Assembly (NCBI RefSeq): GCF_016765655.2
Contig: NZ_CP086107.1
Span: 372,001 to 436,000 of the forward strand
Source of the DNA: Skermanella mucosa
GTDB lineage: Bacteria > Pseudomonadota > Alphaproteobacteria > Azospirillales > Azospirillaceae
Direction: 5' to 3'
DNA length: 64,000 nt
In this document: piece by piece, positions 43,499 to 52,433 of the stretch
Position numbering within the stretch: the stretch's first letter is position 1
Layout of the letters: every line of letters begins with the position of its first letter
Program-made: the position numbers and the translations under genes
The notes under the pieces: model-generated
The model's database searches: none
Seen by the model: the letters and a program-made list of their open reading frames with translations, nothing else
What the model was told of the DNA's origin: nothing

Positions 43499-44737
43499 AT
43501 GACCACTCCATTGGACGGCATCCGCGTCGTCGATCTCACGCGCGTCCTTTCGGGACCGTTCTGCACCATGCTGCTCGGCGACATGGGTGCCGAGGTGATC
43601 AAGGTCGAGCCGGAGAACGGCGACCCGGTCCGCGAACAGGGCACGATCCGCGAGGGCCTGAGCTGGTACTTCGCCAGCTTCAACCGCAACAAGAAGTCGA
43701 TCGCGCTGGACCTTTACTCCGAGGAAGGAAAGGAGATCCTGGCCCGGCTGATCGCCACCGCCGATGTCCTGGTCGAGAATTTCAGGCCCGGCGTGCTGGC
43801 CAAGATGGGTTTCGGCCCCGAGCGCCTGGAGGAAATCAATCCCCGCCTGGTGACCTGCAGCGTCAATGGCTACGGCAGCGCCGGCCCGTATGTCGACCGT
43901 CCCGCCTTCGACTTCATCGCTCAGGCGATGAGCGGCTTCATGAGCGTCAACGGGGCGGCCGACCAGGAGCCCATGCGCAGCGGCCAGCCGATCACCGACC
44001 TGGTGGCCGGCCTGTACGCCGCCTTCGGGATCCTGTCCGCCCTGCGGTCCCGCGACCTGACCGGCCGGGGCCAGCGCGTCGAATCCGCGATGGTGAACGG
44101 GGCGGTCAGCCTGATGGCCTACCTGGCCTCCGAATTCTTCGCGACCGGCCAGGTGCCGCCGCGCACCGGCAACGATCATCCCCTCGTGGCGCCGTACGGG
44201 CTCTTCCAGGCATCCGACGGGGAGGTGGCCGTGGCACCGAGCAACGATGTCGTCCTCGGCCGCTTCCTGGGAGCGCTGGACCTGGGGGACCTGTTGAGCG
44301 ATCCGCGCTTCGACGACAATCCGAAGCGCTTCGGCCGGCGCGCCGAGCTGAAGACGATCATCGACGAGCGCATGCGGACCCGCAGCCAGGCGGAGTGGAT
44401 CGCCAGGCTCAACGCCGCCGGCGTTCCCTGCGGCAAGGTGCAGGACCTCGCCGAAGTCTTCGCCGATCCCCAGGTCAGGGCGCAGGAAATGGCGATCGAC
44501 GTCGATCACCCCGGTGCCGGAACGGTCCGCATGCTGGGCTTTCCGGTCAAGCTCGCCGGGACGCCATGCCGCGTTCACCGTCCGGCACCGCCGCTCGGCG
44601 GCGACACGGGCGACGTGCTTCGGTCGATCGGCCTTTCCGAGAAGGAGATCGGCGATCTGGAGGCGGCGCGGATCGTCCGGGTCGCCGCCGAACCGCAGGG
44701 TCATTACATGCCGCGAAAGCCCGAGCCCGCGCCGTGA
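43499..44737 (+). CDS. CaiB/BaiF family CoA-transferase
   Basis: A 412-residue class III CoA-transferase. Marks: LDGIRVVDLTRVLSGPFCTM, EVIKVEPENGDPVR, FNRNKKSIALDLYSEEGKEI, and a conserved Asp in GQPITDLVAGLYAAFG. It probably transfers CoA to the acid that the adjacent lyase cleaves. Cotranscribed with that lyase; after it comes a 216-bp gap with a GntR-type palindrome before the next gene. Confidence 0.9.
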   Translation: MTTPLDGIRVVDLTRVLSGPFCTMLLGDMGAEVIKVEPENGDPVREQGTIREGLSWYFASFNRNKKSIALDLYSEEGKEILARLIATADVLVENFRPGVLAKMGFGPERLEEINPRLVTCSVNGYGSAGPYVDRPAFDFIAQAMSGFMSVNGAADQEPMRSGQPITDLVAGLYAAFGILSALRSRDLTGRGQRVESAMVNGAVSLMAYLASEFFATGQVPPRTGNDHPLVAPYGLFQASDGEVAVAPSNDVVLGRFLGALDLGDLLSDPRFDDNPKRFGRRAELKTIIDERMRTRSQAEWIARLNAAGVPCGKVQDLAEVFADPQVRAQEMAIDVDHPGAGTVRMLGFPVKLAGTPCRVHRPAPPLGGDTGDVLRSIGLSEKEIGDLEAARIVRVAAEPQGHYMPRKPEPAP

Positions 44738-44820
44738 CGATGCCCGCCAAGCCGGTTGCCGGCACGGCGCCGAAAGGATAGTATGGAAACCAACTTTTTC
44801 CGTTGATTCGGTATTCCCCT

Positions 44821-44830
44821 TGGTATACCA
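44821..44830. promoter_or_regulatory. GntR operator TGGTATACCA
   Basis: A perfect palindrome of the TGGT-NN-ACCA type, followed at once by a further half-site GTTGGTAC. It lies 124 bp upstream of the DctP gene at 44954 in an AT-richer promoter stretch. Either GntR protein of this region (41701 or 46041) could bind it. Confidence 0.55.
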
Positions 44831-44953
44831 GTTGGTACGCGGGGCTCGCCGAACCTGTCCGGGAGCCCCGCGCACGAACAAGAACGGCCGCGGCCGCCCG
44901 GCGTGACCGGCGCCCGGGAGAAAACAAGGCCCGGCCAGACAAGGGGAGGAAGA

Positions 44954-45928
44954 ATGAAAACGAGCATCCTGGCGATCGCAGCGGCCGTCGTCCTGTTCAC
45001 ATCGCCCGTCCACGCGCAGAAACTGCAGCTGTCGCACAATGCGGCGCCCGGCAATCCTAAATCCGACGCGTCGCTCCTGTTCGCGAAACTCGTCGCCGAG
45101 AAGACCGAGGGGCGCGTCCAGATCGATGTCGGAGGCAGCGCGCAGTTCGGCGAGGACGCCGAGGCGCTGACCAACATGCGCCTCGGGACCATGGCCTTCA
45201 GCGCGAACTCCCAGGGCACGACATCCGGCGTGGTTCCCGAGATCGCCGTGCTGGGCCTGCCCTTCCTCTTCCAGGACCTGCCCCAGGCCTGGAAGGTCGT
45301 GGACGGCCCCGTCGGCGAAACCATCAGGAAGGCGGCGGATCCCATGGGGCTGGTCGTCCTGGCCTACTGGGACAACGGCATCCGGCACACCAGCAACAAT
45401 GTCCGCCCGATCGAGAAGCCCGCGGATCTGGCCGGCATCAAGGTCCGCACGCCTCCCGATCCGATGACGGTCGACATCTTCAAGGCTCTCGGTGCCAACC
45501 CGACGCCGCTGGCCTTCTCCGAGCTCTACATCGCCCTCCAGCAGGGGGTGGTCGACGGCCAGGAAAACCCGCTGATCAACATCTACTCCTCGAAGCTCCA
45601 CGAGGTGCAGAAATACATCTCCCTGACCAGCCACAAGTACGAGACCACGGTCCTCCTCGCCAGCAAGGTCGTCTTCAACACCTTCTCCGACAAGGACAAG
45701 GAAGCGATCCGGGCCGCGGCCAAGGAAGCCGGCGAGTTCAACCGCCAGCGTTCGCTGAACGACGAGATCGAACTCCGCAAGACGATCGAGGCGACCGGGG
45801 TCCGGTTCAACGAGGTGGACACCGGGCCCTTCGTGGAGAAGACGAAGCCGGTCTATGACCTGTGGCGCGCCAAGTTCCCCGATCTTGTGGACCTGATCGT
45901 CAAGGAAGCGGCCGCAGCCAGTCAGTGA
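44954..45928 (+). CDS. TRAP transporter substrate-binding protein without DctQM partners
   Basis: A 324-residue DctP protein with signal peptide MKTSILAIAAAVVLFTSPVH (cut after HAQ). Marks: IEKPADLAGIKVRTPPDPMT and ALQQGVVDGQENPLINIYSS. AGGGGAGGAAGA precedes the start. No DctQ or DctM gene lies within this gene cluster; the next gene is the GntR regulator. It may use permeases encoded elsewhere (such as those at 30.7 or 18.9 kb) or act as a sensor-type binding protein. Confidence 0.9.
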   Translation: MKTSILAIAAAVVLFTSPVHAQKLQLSHNAAPGNPKSDASLLFAKLVAEKTEGRVQIDVGGSAQFGEDAEALTNMRLGTMAFSANSQGTTSGVVPEIAVLGLPFLFQDLPQAWKVVDGPVGETIRKAADPMGLVVLAYWDNGIRHTSNNVRPIEKPADLAGIKVRTPPDPMTVDIFKALGANPTPLAFSELYIALQQGVVDGQENPLINIYSSKLHEVQKYISLTSHKYETTVLLASKVVFNTFSDKDKEAIRAAAKEAGEFNRQRSLNDEIELRKTIEATGVRFNEVDTGPFVEKTKPVYDLWRAKFPDLVDLIVKEAAAASQ

Positions 45929-46040
45929 TGCGCAGGGGATGCCGGGCTCTCTCCTTGCCCGGCGTTCCTTTCCCACGCTGGAAGACGGGCACCGGCGGCG
46001 CGAGGCGGCGAAGTCGCGGGCCCCCCTGCCCGCTCCGACA

Positions 46041-46721
46041 ATGAGGATACTGACTGTGTCACAGATGCACAGCGTGTACGAACAGATGCGCGAGAACATC
46101 CTGTCGCTTGGCATGAAGCCGGGAGAGAGGTTCAGCGAACGCACCCTTGAAAGCCGTTTCGAGGCGTCCAGGACGCCGATCCGGGCGGCTCTCTCCCGTC
46201 TCGAGGGCGAGGGGCTGGTGTGTCGCGACGAGCGCGGCTGGTCGGTCACCCCGATCTCCTTCGGCGAGATCGAGCAGGTCTCGGAATTCAGGCGCTGCAT
46301 CGAGCGCGACGCGATCGCGCTGGCCTGCGAGCGGGCGGATCCCGGCCATATCGACATCGTCGTCGAGATGGTGACCTCCTGCACGATCGACGGCCCCAGG
46401 GCCGAGTGGCATCGTGTCGGCACGGAGCTTCACGTCGAGATCGCCCGCATGAGCGGGAACGCGTTCTTCGTCCGGGCCATCGAGGACGTCATGCTCAGGC
46501 TGGCGCGGGCTCGGTGGCTCGAGGTCTGGACGACCGAGGGGCGAGAACGCTCGATCCGCGAACATTTGCACATCCTGGAGCTGATCCGCGAGCGACGGCG
46601 CGACGAGGCCGTGGAGGCGATCACGACCCACGCGTCCGATGCCAGCCGGAGAAGCCTGGCCGCCCTGATGGGAGACACCAAGCAGCGCCGCGGGCTCGCC
46701 ATCGTCGGAGGATTCGCATGA
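46041..46721 (+). CDS. GntR/FCD-family regulator
   Basis: A 226-residue regulator. Winged helix: MKPGERFSERTLESRFEASR then TPIRAALSRLEGEG; FCD domain: FRRCIERDAIALACERAD, VGTELHVEIARMSGNAFFV, IREHLHILELIRERRRD. The ATG at 46041 is chosen since it begins directly before the DNA-binding domain; ATG 46065 is an alternative. Its stop shares ATGA with the CoA-transferase start, so regulator and enzymes are one transcript. Weak ribosome-binding site. Confidence 0.87.
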   Translation: MRILTVSQMHSVYEQMRENILSLGMKPGERFSERTLESRFEASRTPIRAALSRLEGEGLVCRDERGWSVTPISFGEIEQVSEFRRCIERDAIALACERADPGHIDIVVEMVTSCTIDGPRAEWHRVGTELHVEIARMSGNAFFVRAIEDVMLRLARARWLEVWTTEGRERSIREHLHILELIRERRRDEAVEAITTHASDASRRSLAALMGDTKQRRGLAIVGGFA

Positions 46722-47926
46722 GCGCGCGAACGGGCGCCGGCCCGCTTGCCGGTATCAAGGTCATCGAGCTGGGCGCGTTCATCGCCGGCCCGTTCTGCGG
46801 ACAGATCCTCGCCGACCTCGGCGCCGACGTCGTCAAGGTGGAGCCGCCGTCCGGCGGCGACGCCATGCGGCAGTGGGGCGCCGTGCAGCGGGACGGCAAA
46901 TCCCTCTGGTGGCCGGTGATCGCCCGCAACAAGCAGTCGGTGACGCTCGACCTGCGCACCGCGGAAGGCCAGGAGATCGTCCGCAAGCTGGCGCGGGAGG
47001 CCGACGTCCTCATCGAGAACTTCAGGCCCGGCACGCTGGAGAAGTGGAACCTCTCCCCCGAGGCGCTCCAGGCGGACAACGAGCGCCTGATCGTCGGCCG
47101 GGTATCGGGATTCGGCCAGACCGGGCCTTACCGGAACCGCGCCGGGTTCGGCGCCATCGCGGAAGCCATGGCCGGCCTGCGCAACCTCGCGGGATATCCG
47201 GACCAGCCGCCGCCGCGGGTCGGGGTATCGATCGGCGATTCCCTGGCGGGCATGTTCACCGCCATCGGCATCCTGGCCGCCCTGGAAGCGAGGCACGGGT
47301 CCGGGCGGGGCCAGACGGTGGATGTCGGCATCACCGACAGCATCCTGGGCATCCTGGAGAGCGTGGTGTCGGAATACAGCGCCACCGGAGCGATCCGCCG
47401 GCGCACCGGCTCGACGCTGCCCGGGATCGCGCCCTCCAACCTCTACCCGACCGGAGACGGCTCCTGGATCCTGATCGCCGGCAACGGGGACGGCATCTTC
47501 CGCCGCTTGGCGACGGCCATGGGGCGACCGGAACTCGGCGAGGATCCCCGCTACGCCACGCACCGCGAGCGGGGCATCCGCCAGCGGGAGCTGGACGACC
47601 TGATCGCGTCGTGGACCCGGACGCGCACCATGGCCGACCTGCTGGACCTCATGGAGGAGCACGGCGTCCCTGCCGGTCCCGTCAGCGATGCCGCCGATGT
47701 CGCGGGCAACCCGCACTTTCGGGAACGCGGATCGGTCGTCGATATCGAGACCGAGGATTACGGGACCCTCGCCATGCAGGGCGTCGTGCCGCGGCTCTCG
47801 GAAACACCGGGGTCGATCCGCTGGGTCGGACCACCCCTTGGCGCCCACACCGACAGGATCCTGGCCGATCGGCTGGGCCTGGACGAGCAGGCCCTGGCGG
47901 GTCTGCGCGCCCGCGGCGTGATCTGA
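46718..47926 (+). CDS. CaiB/BaiF family CoA-transferase
   Basis: A 402-residue class III CoA-transferase. Marks: LAGIKVIELGAFIAGPFCGQ, DVVKVEPPSGGDAMRQWG, IARNKQSVTLDLRTAEGQEI and the conserved Asp in GVSIGDSLAGMFTA. It is distinct from the transferase at 43499, so the two modules likely act on different acids. It overlaps the GntR gene (ATGA) and precedes an alcohol dehydrogenase by 34 bp. Confidence 0.9.
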   Translation: MSARTGAGPLAGIKVIELGAFIAGPFCGQILADLGADVVKVEPPSGGDAMRQWGAVQRDGKSLWWPVIARNKQSVTLDLRTAEGQEIVRKLAREADVLIENFRPGTLEKWNLSPEALQADNERLIVGRVSGFGQTGPYRNRAGFGAIAEAMAGLRNLAGYPDQPPPRVGVSIGDSLAGMFTAIGILAALEARHGSGRGQTVDVGITDSILGILESVVSEYSATGAIRRRTGSTLPGIAPSNLYPTGDGSWILIAGNGDGIFRRLATAMGRPELGEDPRYATHRERGIRQRELDDLIASWTRTRTMADLLDLMEEHGVPAGPVSDAADVAGNPHFRERGSVVDIETEDYGTLAMQGVVPRLSETPGSIRWVGPPLGAHTDRILADRLGLDEQALAGLRARGVI

Positions 47927-47960
47927 GCGACGCCTGAAAAGAATAAAGGAGAAAACGACA

Positions 47961-49124
47961 ATGGCGAGTCCGACGGTATTCACGGCGATCCAGCGACTGG
48001 TCCACGGCCGCGGCGTCATCGCCCAGCTTCCGGCCGAGATCGACCGACTGCACGCGCGCAAGATCCTCATCGTCACGGACCCGGGCCTGGTGAAGGCCGG
48101 GATCGCCCCGCGCGTGACGGAACTGCTGGGCGGGCGCCGCGGCGATCTCTTCACCGAGGTCGAACCGGACCCGAGCATCGAGACGGTCATCGCCTGCGCC
48201 GAAACGGTGCGCCGGGAAGGATACGACCTGATCGTCGGCCTGGGCGGCGGCAGCGCGCTCGACGTGGCCAAATGCGCCTCGGTCCTGGCCCGCAACGAGG
48301 GCGACGTGGCGCAGTACCTGGGGATCGACAAGGTCGAGCGCCCCGGCGTGCCGAAGATCCTGATCCCGACCACGTCGGGAACCGGCAGCGAGGTCACCAA
48401 CGTCGCCGTCCTGAGCCTGAAGGCCGACAAGACGAAGAAGGGGATCGTCAGCCGCCACCTTCTCGCCGACACGGCCATCCTGGACCCCGAGCTCACCCTC
48501 GGCCTGCCGCCGGCGGTCACCGCCTCCACCGGCATGGACGCGCTGACCCACGCGATCGAGGCCTATGTCTCCCGCTTCGCCCAGCCGCTCACCGACGACT
48601 TCGCGCTGAAGGCGATCCGCATGATCGCCTCGTCGCTGCGGACGGCGGTCCATAACGGCCGGAACATCGAGGCCCGGGAGAGCATGCTGACGGCCAGCCT
48701 CTACGCGGGCCTTGCCTTCGGCAGCGCCGCCACCGGCATGGTGCACGGGCTGGCCATGCCCCTGGGCGGACGGTTCAACGTCCCTCACGGCGTCGCGAAC
48801 TCGGTCCTGCTGCCGTACGTGATGCGCTGGAACATGGTAAGCGCGCTGGACCGCTACCGGGATATCGCCATCGCGATGGGGGAAAAGGTCGAACAGCTTC
48901 CCGTCCGCACGGGCGCCGAACGGGCCGTCCATGCCGTCGAGGCCCTGTCGCGCGACATCGGCATCCCGGCTTTCCTCGACGACCTGGACATTCCGCGCTC
49001 GGCCATCGCATCCCTGGCGTCCGACGGCATGACGAACAGCCGGCAGGTGCTGCCCAACCCTCGCGACGTCACCTACGAAGGCCTCGTCGGCATCCTCGAG
49101 GACGCCTTCAGGAAGGAAGCCTGA
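47961..49124 (+). CDS. Iron-containing alcohol dehydrogenase
   Basis: A 387-residue type III dehydrogenase. NAD binding is in GLGGGSALDVAKCASVLA. Metal ligands are in DALTHAIEAYVSRFAQPLTD and HGLAMPLGGRFNVPHGVANS. Such enzymes oxidise short alcohols or hydroxyacids. The downstream aldehyde dehydrogenase (50083) could use its product. AAAGGAGAAAA lies before the ATG; the lyase gene follows after one base. Confidence 0.92.
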   Translation: MASPTVFTAIQRLVHGRGVIAQLPAEIDRLHARKILIVTDPGLVKAGIAPRVTELLGGRRGDLFTEVEPDPSIETVIACAETVRREGYDLIVGLGGGSALDVAKCASVLARNEGDVAQYLGIDKVERPGVPKILIPTTSGTGSEVTNVAVLSLKADKTKKGIVSRHLLADTAILDPELTLGLPPAVTASTGMDALTHAIEAYVSRFAQPLTDDFALKAIRMIASSLRTAVHNGRNIEARESMLTASLYAGLAFGSAATGMVHGLAMPLGGRFNVPHGVANSVLLPYVMRWNMVSALDRYRDIAIAMGEKVEQLPVRTGAERAVHAVEALSRDIGIPAFLDDLDIPRSAIASLASDGMTNSRQVLPNPRDVTYEGLVGILEDAFRKEA

Positions 49125-49125
49125 C

Positions 49126-50031
49126 ATGCGCATCCCCTCTTCCGTCTCGATGATCGAGGTCGGCCCGCGCGACGGCCTTCAGAACGAGAAGCAGATGCTT
49201 CCGACCGACGCCAAGATCGACCTCGTCCGCAGGCTCGCGGCCGCGGGATTCCGCGAGATCGAGGTGACCTCCTTCACGCACCCGAAATGGATCCCGAACC
49301 TGGCGGACGCCGAGGAGGTGGTCAGGGCCGTCGGCGATCTGGACTTCAAGGCCTTCGCCCTCGTGCCGAACCGCCGCGGGCTCGACCGGGCCGTCGGGGC
49401 CGGGATCGACGGCGTGACCTTCGTCTTCTCCGCCACCGACGGCCACAACAAGCGCAACCTCAATCGGACGACCGAGGACTCGATCAGCGAGATCCTCGTC
49501 CTGGAGGATGAGACGCGGCGCATGGGACTGGATACGCGCATCTCGCTCTCGGTCGTCTTCGGCTGCCCCTTCGAGGGCGATGTCCCGGAGGAACGGATCC
49601 TGGCGATCGTCGGACGGCTCGCGGACGCCGGCTCCACCCGGATCGGGCTGTGCGACACGATCGGCGTCGCCGACCCGGCGCAGGTCCACCGCCTGTGCGC
49701 CCGCCTCATCGGGCAGTTCCCGGCGGTCTCGTTCGAGCTTCATCTCCACGACACCCGCGGCCGGGCGCTCGCCAACATGCTGGCGGGCCTCGATGCCGGG
49801 ATCACCACCTTCGACGCGGCGGTCGGAGGACTGGGCGGCTGCCCCTATGCTCCCGGAGCCACCGGCAACCTGGCGACCGAGGACGCGGTCTCTATGCTGG
49901 CCGCCATGGGCGTGCGGACGGGGATCGACGAGGGCGCCCTGCTCCACGCGGCCTCCCTGCTGGCCGACTGGCGGGACCGCCCCCTGGACAGCGCCACGTG
50001 GCGGACCAGCATGGCCTGCAAGGCCGCCTGA
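49126..50031 (+). CDS. HMG-CoA lyase-like enzyme, copy 2
   Basis: A 301-residue lyase closer to typical hydroxymethylglutaryl-CoA lyase than copy 1. EVGPRDGLQNEKQMLPTDAK, FVFSATDGHNKRNLNRT, LHLHDTRGRALANMLAGLDA (His pair) and GLGGCPYAPGATGN (catalytic Cys) are all standard. Products would be acetoacetate plus acetyl-CoA if the substrate is HMG-CoA. The start lies one base after the dehydrogenase stop, with AGGAAG within that gene's end as ribosome-binding site. Confidence 0.9.
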   Translation: MRIPSSVSMIEVGPRDGLQNEKQMLPTDAKIDLVRRLAAAGFREIEVTSFTHPKWIPNLADAEEVVRAVGDLDFKAFALVPNRRGLDRAVGAGIDGVTFVFSATDGHNKRNLNRTTEDSISEILVLEDETRRMGLDTRISLSVVFGCPFEGDVPEERILAIVGRLADAGSTRIGLCDTIGVADPAQVHRLCARLIGQFPAVSFELHLHDTRGRALANMLAGLDAGITTFDAAVGGLGGCPYAPGATGNLATEDAVSMLAAMGVRTGIDEGALLHAASLLADWRDRPLDSATWRTSMACKAA

Positions 50032-50082
50032 GATGCCCATAACCCGCCGGCGCGCGGCAACGAAGAACGAGCGAGAAACAGG

Positions 50083-51609
50083 ATGACACCCAGCACCCCC
50101 CATGAGTCCCAGGGCACCGGCAAGGACGGCCTGGTCCGCTACGACATGCTGATCGGCGGCGAATGGACGGCGGCCCGGTCCGGCGAGGTCTTCGAAACCC
50201 AGAACCCCTACACCGGGAAGACCTGGGCGCTGATCCCGCGCGGCGGCGAGGCGGACGTGGACCGCGCCGTCGAGGCCGCCCACGCCGCCTTCAACGGCGA
50301 CGCCTGGAGGTCGATCAACGCGACCGGACGCGGAGCCCTGCTGCGCAAGCTCGGCGACGCCCTGGCCGACCATGCCGAGCGCCTCGCCCATATCGAAGTC
50401 CGGGACAACGGCAAGCTCCTGACCGAGATGCTCGGCCAGACCAACTACATGCGGCAGTGGTACTATTACTTCGGCGGCCTGGCCGACAAGGTCGAGGGCG
50501 CCGTGCTGCCGATCGACAAGCCCGGCAACTTCACCTACATCCGGCACGAGCCGATCGGCGTCGTCGGCGCCATCATCCCCTGGAACTCCCCGCTGTTCCT
50601 GACCGCCTGGAAGCTGGCCCCGGCACTCGCGGCCGGCAACACCGTCGTCGTGAAGCCGTCGGAGTTCACGTCCGCCTCCATGCTGGAGTTCGCCCGGATC
50701 TTCGAATCCGTCGGCTTCCCGCCCGGCGTCCTGAACGTCGTGACCGGCTTCGGCGCGGAGGTGGGGCAGCGCCTGGTCGAGCACCCTCTGGTCTCCAAGA
50801 TCGCCTTCACGGGATCCGAGACCACGGGCAAGCGGATCTACCAGGCCGCGGCGGCGACGCTGAAGCGCGTGACCCTGGAACTCGGCGGCAAGTCGGCGAA
50901 CATCGTGCTCGCCGACGCCAACCTGGACAACGCCGTGAAAGGCGTCGTCTCCGGCATCTTCGCCGCCAGCGGCCAGACCTGCATCGCCGGCTCGCGCCTG
51001 CTCGTCGACCGCCGGATCCACGACGAGTTCATCGGCCGGCTGGTGGCGTTCGCGCGCACCGCGACGCTCGGCGACCCGATGCTGCCGACGACCCAGGTGG
51101 GCCCGGTCACGACCAAGCCGCAGCTCGAGAAAGTCCTTTCCTACCTGGACATCGCGCGGAACGAGGGGGCCGAGGCCGTGCTCGGCGGCCGGCAGCCGAG
51201 CGATCCCCAACTGAGCGGCGGCTGGTTCGTCGAGCCCACCATCTTCACCGGCGTCAACAACACCATGCGCATCGCCCGCGAGGAGATCTTCGGGCCGGTG
51301 CTCTCGGTCATCCCCTTCGAGGACGAGGACGAGGCCGTCTCGATCGCCAACGACTCACCCTACGGCCTCGGCGCCGGCTTGTGGACCGAGAGCATCTCGA
51401 AGGCCCACACGCTGCCGAACCGCCTGCAGACCGGCATGGTCTGGGTCAATACCTACCGGGCGACGAGCTACATGGCGCCGTTCGGCGGGTACAAGCAGAG
51501 CGGCATCGGGCGGGAAAGCGGACAGGATGCGATCAAGGAGTACCTGCAGACCAAGACCGTCTGGATCTCGACCGAGACCGAGGTGCCGAATCCCTTCGTG
51601 ATGCGCTGA
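50083..51609 (+). CDS. Aldehyde dehydrogenase
   Basis: A 508-residue aldehyde dehydrogenase. VVGAIIPWNSPLFLTAWKLA holds the oxyanion Asn, VTLELGGKSANIVLAD the catalytic Glu and AASGQTCIAGSRLLVDRR the catalytic Cys; the tail MAPFGGYKQSGIGRESG is typical. It is the last gene of the plus-strand catabolic run and probably oxidises the aldehyde made by the iron-dependent dehydrogenase. About 50 bp separate it from the lyase gene. Confidence 0.92.
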   Translation: MTPSTPHESQGTGKDGLVRYDMLIGGEWTAARSGEVFETQNPYTGKTWALIPRGGEADVDRAVEAAHAAFNGDAWRSINATGRGALLRKLGDALADHAERLAHIEVRDNGKLLTEMLGQTNYMRQWYYYFGGLADKVEGAVLPIDKPGNFTYIRHEPIGVVGAIIPWNSPLFLTAWKLAPALAAGNTVVVKPSEFTSASMLEFARIFESVGFPPGVLNVVTGFGAEVGQRLVEHPLVSKIAFTGSETTGKRIYQAAAATLKRVTLELGGKSANIVLADANLDNAVKGVVSGIFAASGQTCIAGSRLLVDRRIHDEFIGRLVAFARTATLGDPMLPTTQVGPVTTKPQLEKVLSYLDIARNEGAEAVLGGRQPSDPQLSGGWFVEPTIFTGVNNTMRIAREEIFGPVLSVIPFEDEDEAVSIANDSPYGLGAGLWTESISKAHTLPNRLQTGMVWVNTYRATSYMAPFGGYKQSGIGRESGQDAIKEYLQTKTVWISTETEVPNPFVMR

Positions 51610-51888
51610 CGTCGCGAGGGTGCCGGCGGCGGGCGCCGCTTGATCCTGCGGAACGAGGCGGCATCAACCACCGGGCTGTCCTGATCGGCAGGGGCGGAGA
51701 CGATGGTCTGCGTGAGCAGGCCCTCGCTCCGTCCCTGCGGGCGGGCGTCGGTCCGAGACACCGGCGAGGAAGGCCGCCATGAACCGGAGTTCCGCCTGGA
51801 GGACCAGGCCCCGGCCCTCACGGGCGCCGCGCTGTTCCCGGAGTTCGGTTCCGGCAGTCGCCCGCGGAAGTCCACGGGCTTCGTCGCG

Positions 51889-52104
51889 TCAGTTGCCGCT
51901 GGCCTCGTTGCCGGTATCCATCGGCGAGATACGCCACACCGCTCCCTCGGTGCCGTCGTTGATGACGTAGACGGCGCCGTCCGTTCCTTGCGCCACGTCG
52001 CGGATTCGGCCCCCCAGGGGAATGCGTTCGGCCTCGCGCGCCGTGTCCCCGTCGAAGGTCACGCGGACGATGGCCGTGCCGCTCAGCGAGCCGATCAGCG
52101 CGTG
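51889..52104 (-). pseudogene. 3' end of a PQQ-dependent sugar dehydrogenase gene, cut by IS6
   Basis: On the minus strand the frame reads ALIGSLSGTAIVRVTFDGDT, IPLGGRIRDVAQGTDGAVYV and then VWRISPMDTGNEASGN with TGA at 51889-51891. That is the last blade and tail of a soluble PQQ-type aldose sugar dehydrogenase. The upstream part is missing: the IS6 end begins at about 52105, and the flank beyond the element (54305) does not continue the gene. The remaining part of 51610-51888 has no recognisable gene. Confidence 0.75.
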
Positions 52105-52433
52105 GGCATCGTCAACTTGTTGGGCGGGAACCGAGGGTTGGACGCGCTTGACGGCGCACCGGGCAGGTGCGGGCTATGCGGCCAGCTGGATGCCGCAGAT
52201 GTCGTGCCATGCCTCGAAGGCACGATCGCGATCGGCGCGGTAGTTGGTTGCGGTCATGCGGTGACGGGACAGGAGGAAGAGGTTGTTGATCGGGTCATGG
52301 GCGGACAGGAAGCGCTGGGCGTGCCGAGCCGACTTGAACCGTTTCATCTGCCGTTCCCGTCGTCGGGTTGGCTGGTGGGAGTTTTCCGCCCGGTTGTTGA
52401 GCCCCTTGTGCTGGCGGTGCTCGAAAAAACGCT

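Noticed and set aside
41654-46423. A 1589-residue minus-strand frame
   Set aside because: It lies antisense to well-supported genes and has the composition of a GC-rich shadow frame; no motif is seen.
51610-51888. Coding region after the last aldehyde dehydrogenase
   Set aside because: Frames on both strands lack ribosome-binding sites and recognisable composition.
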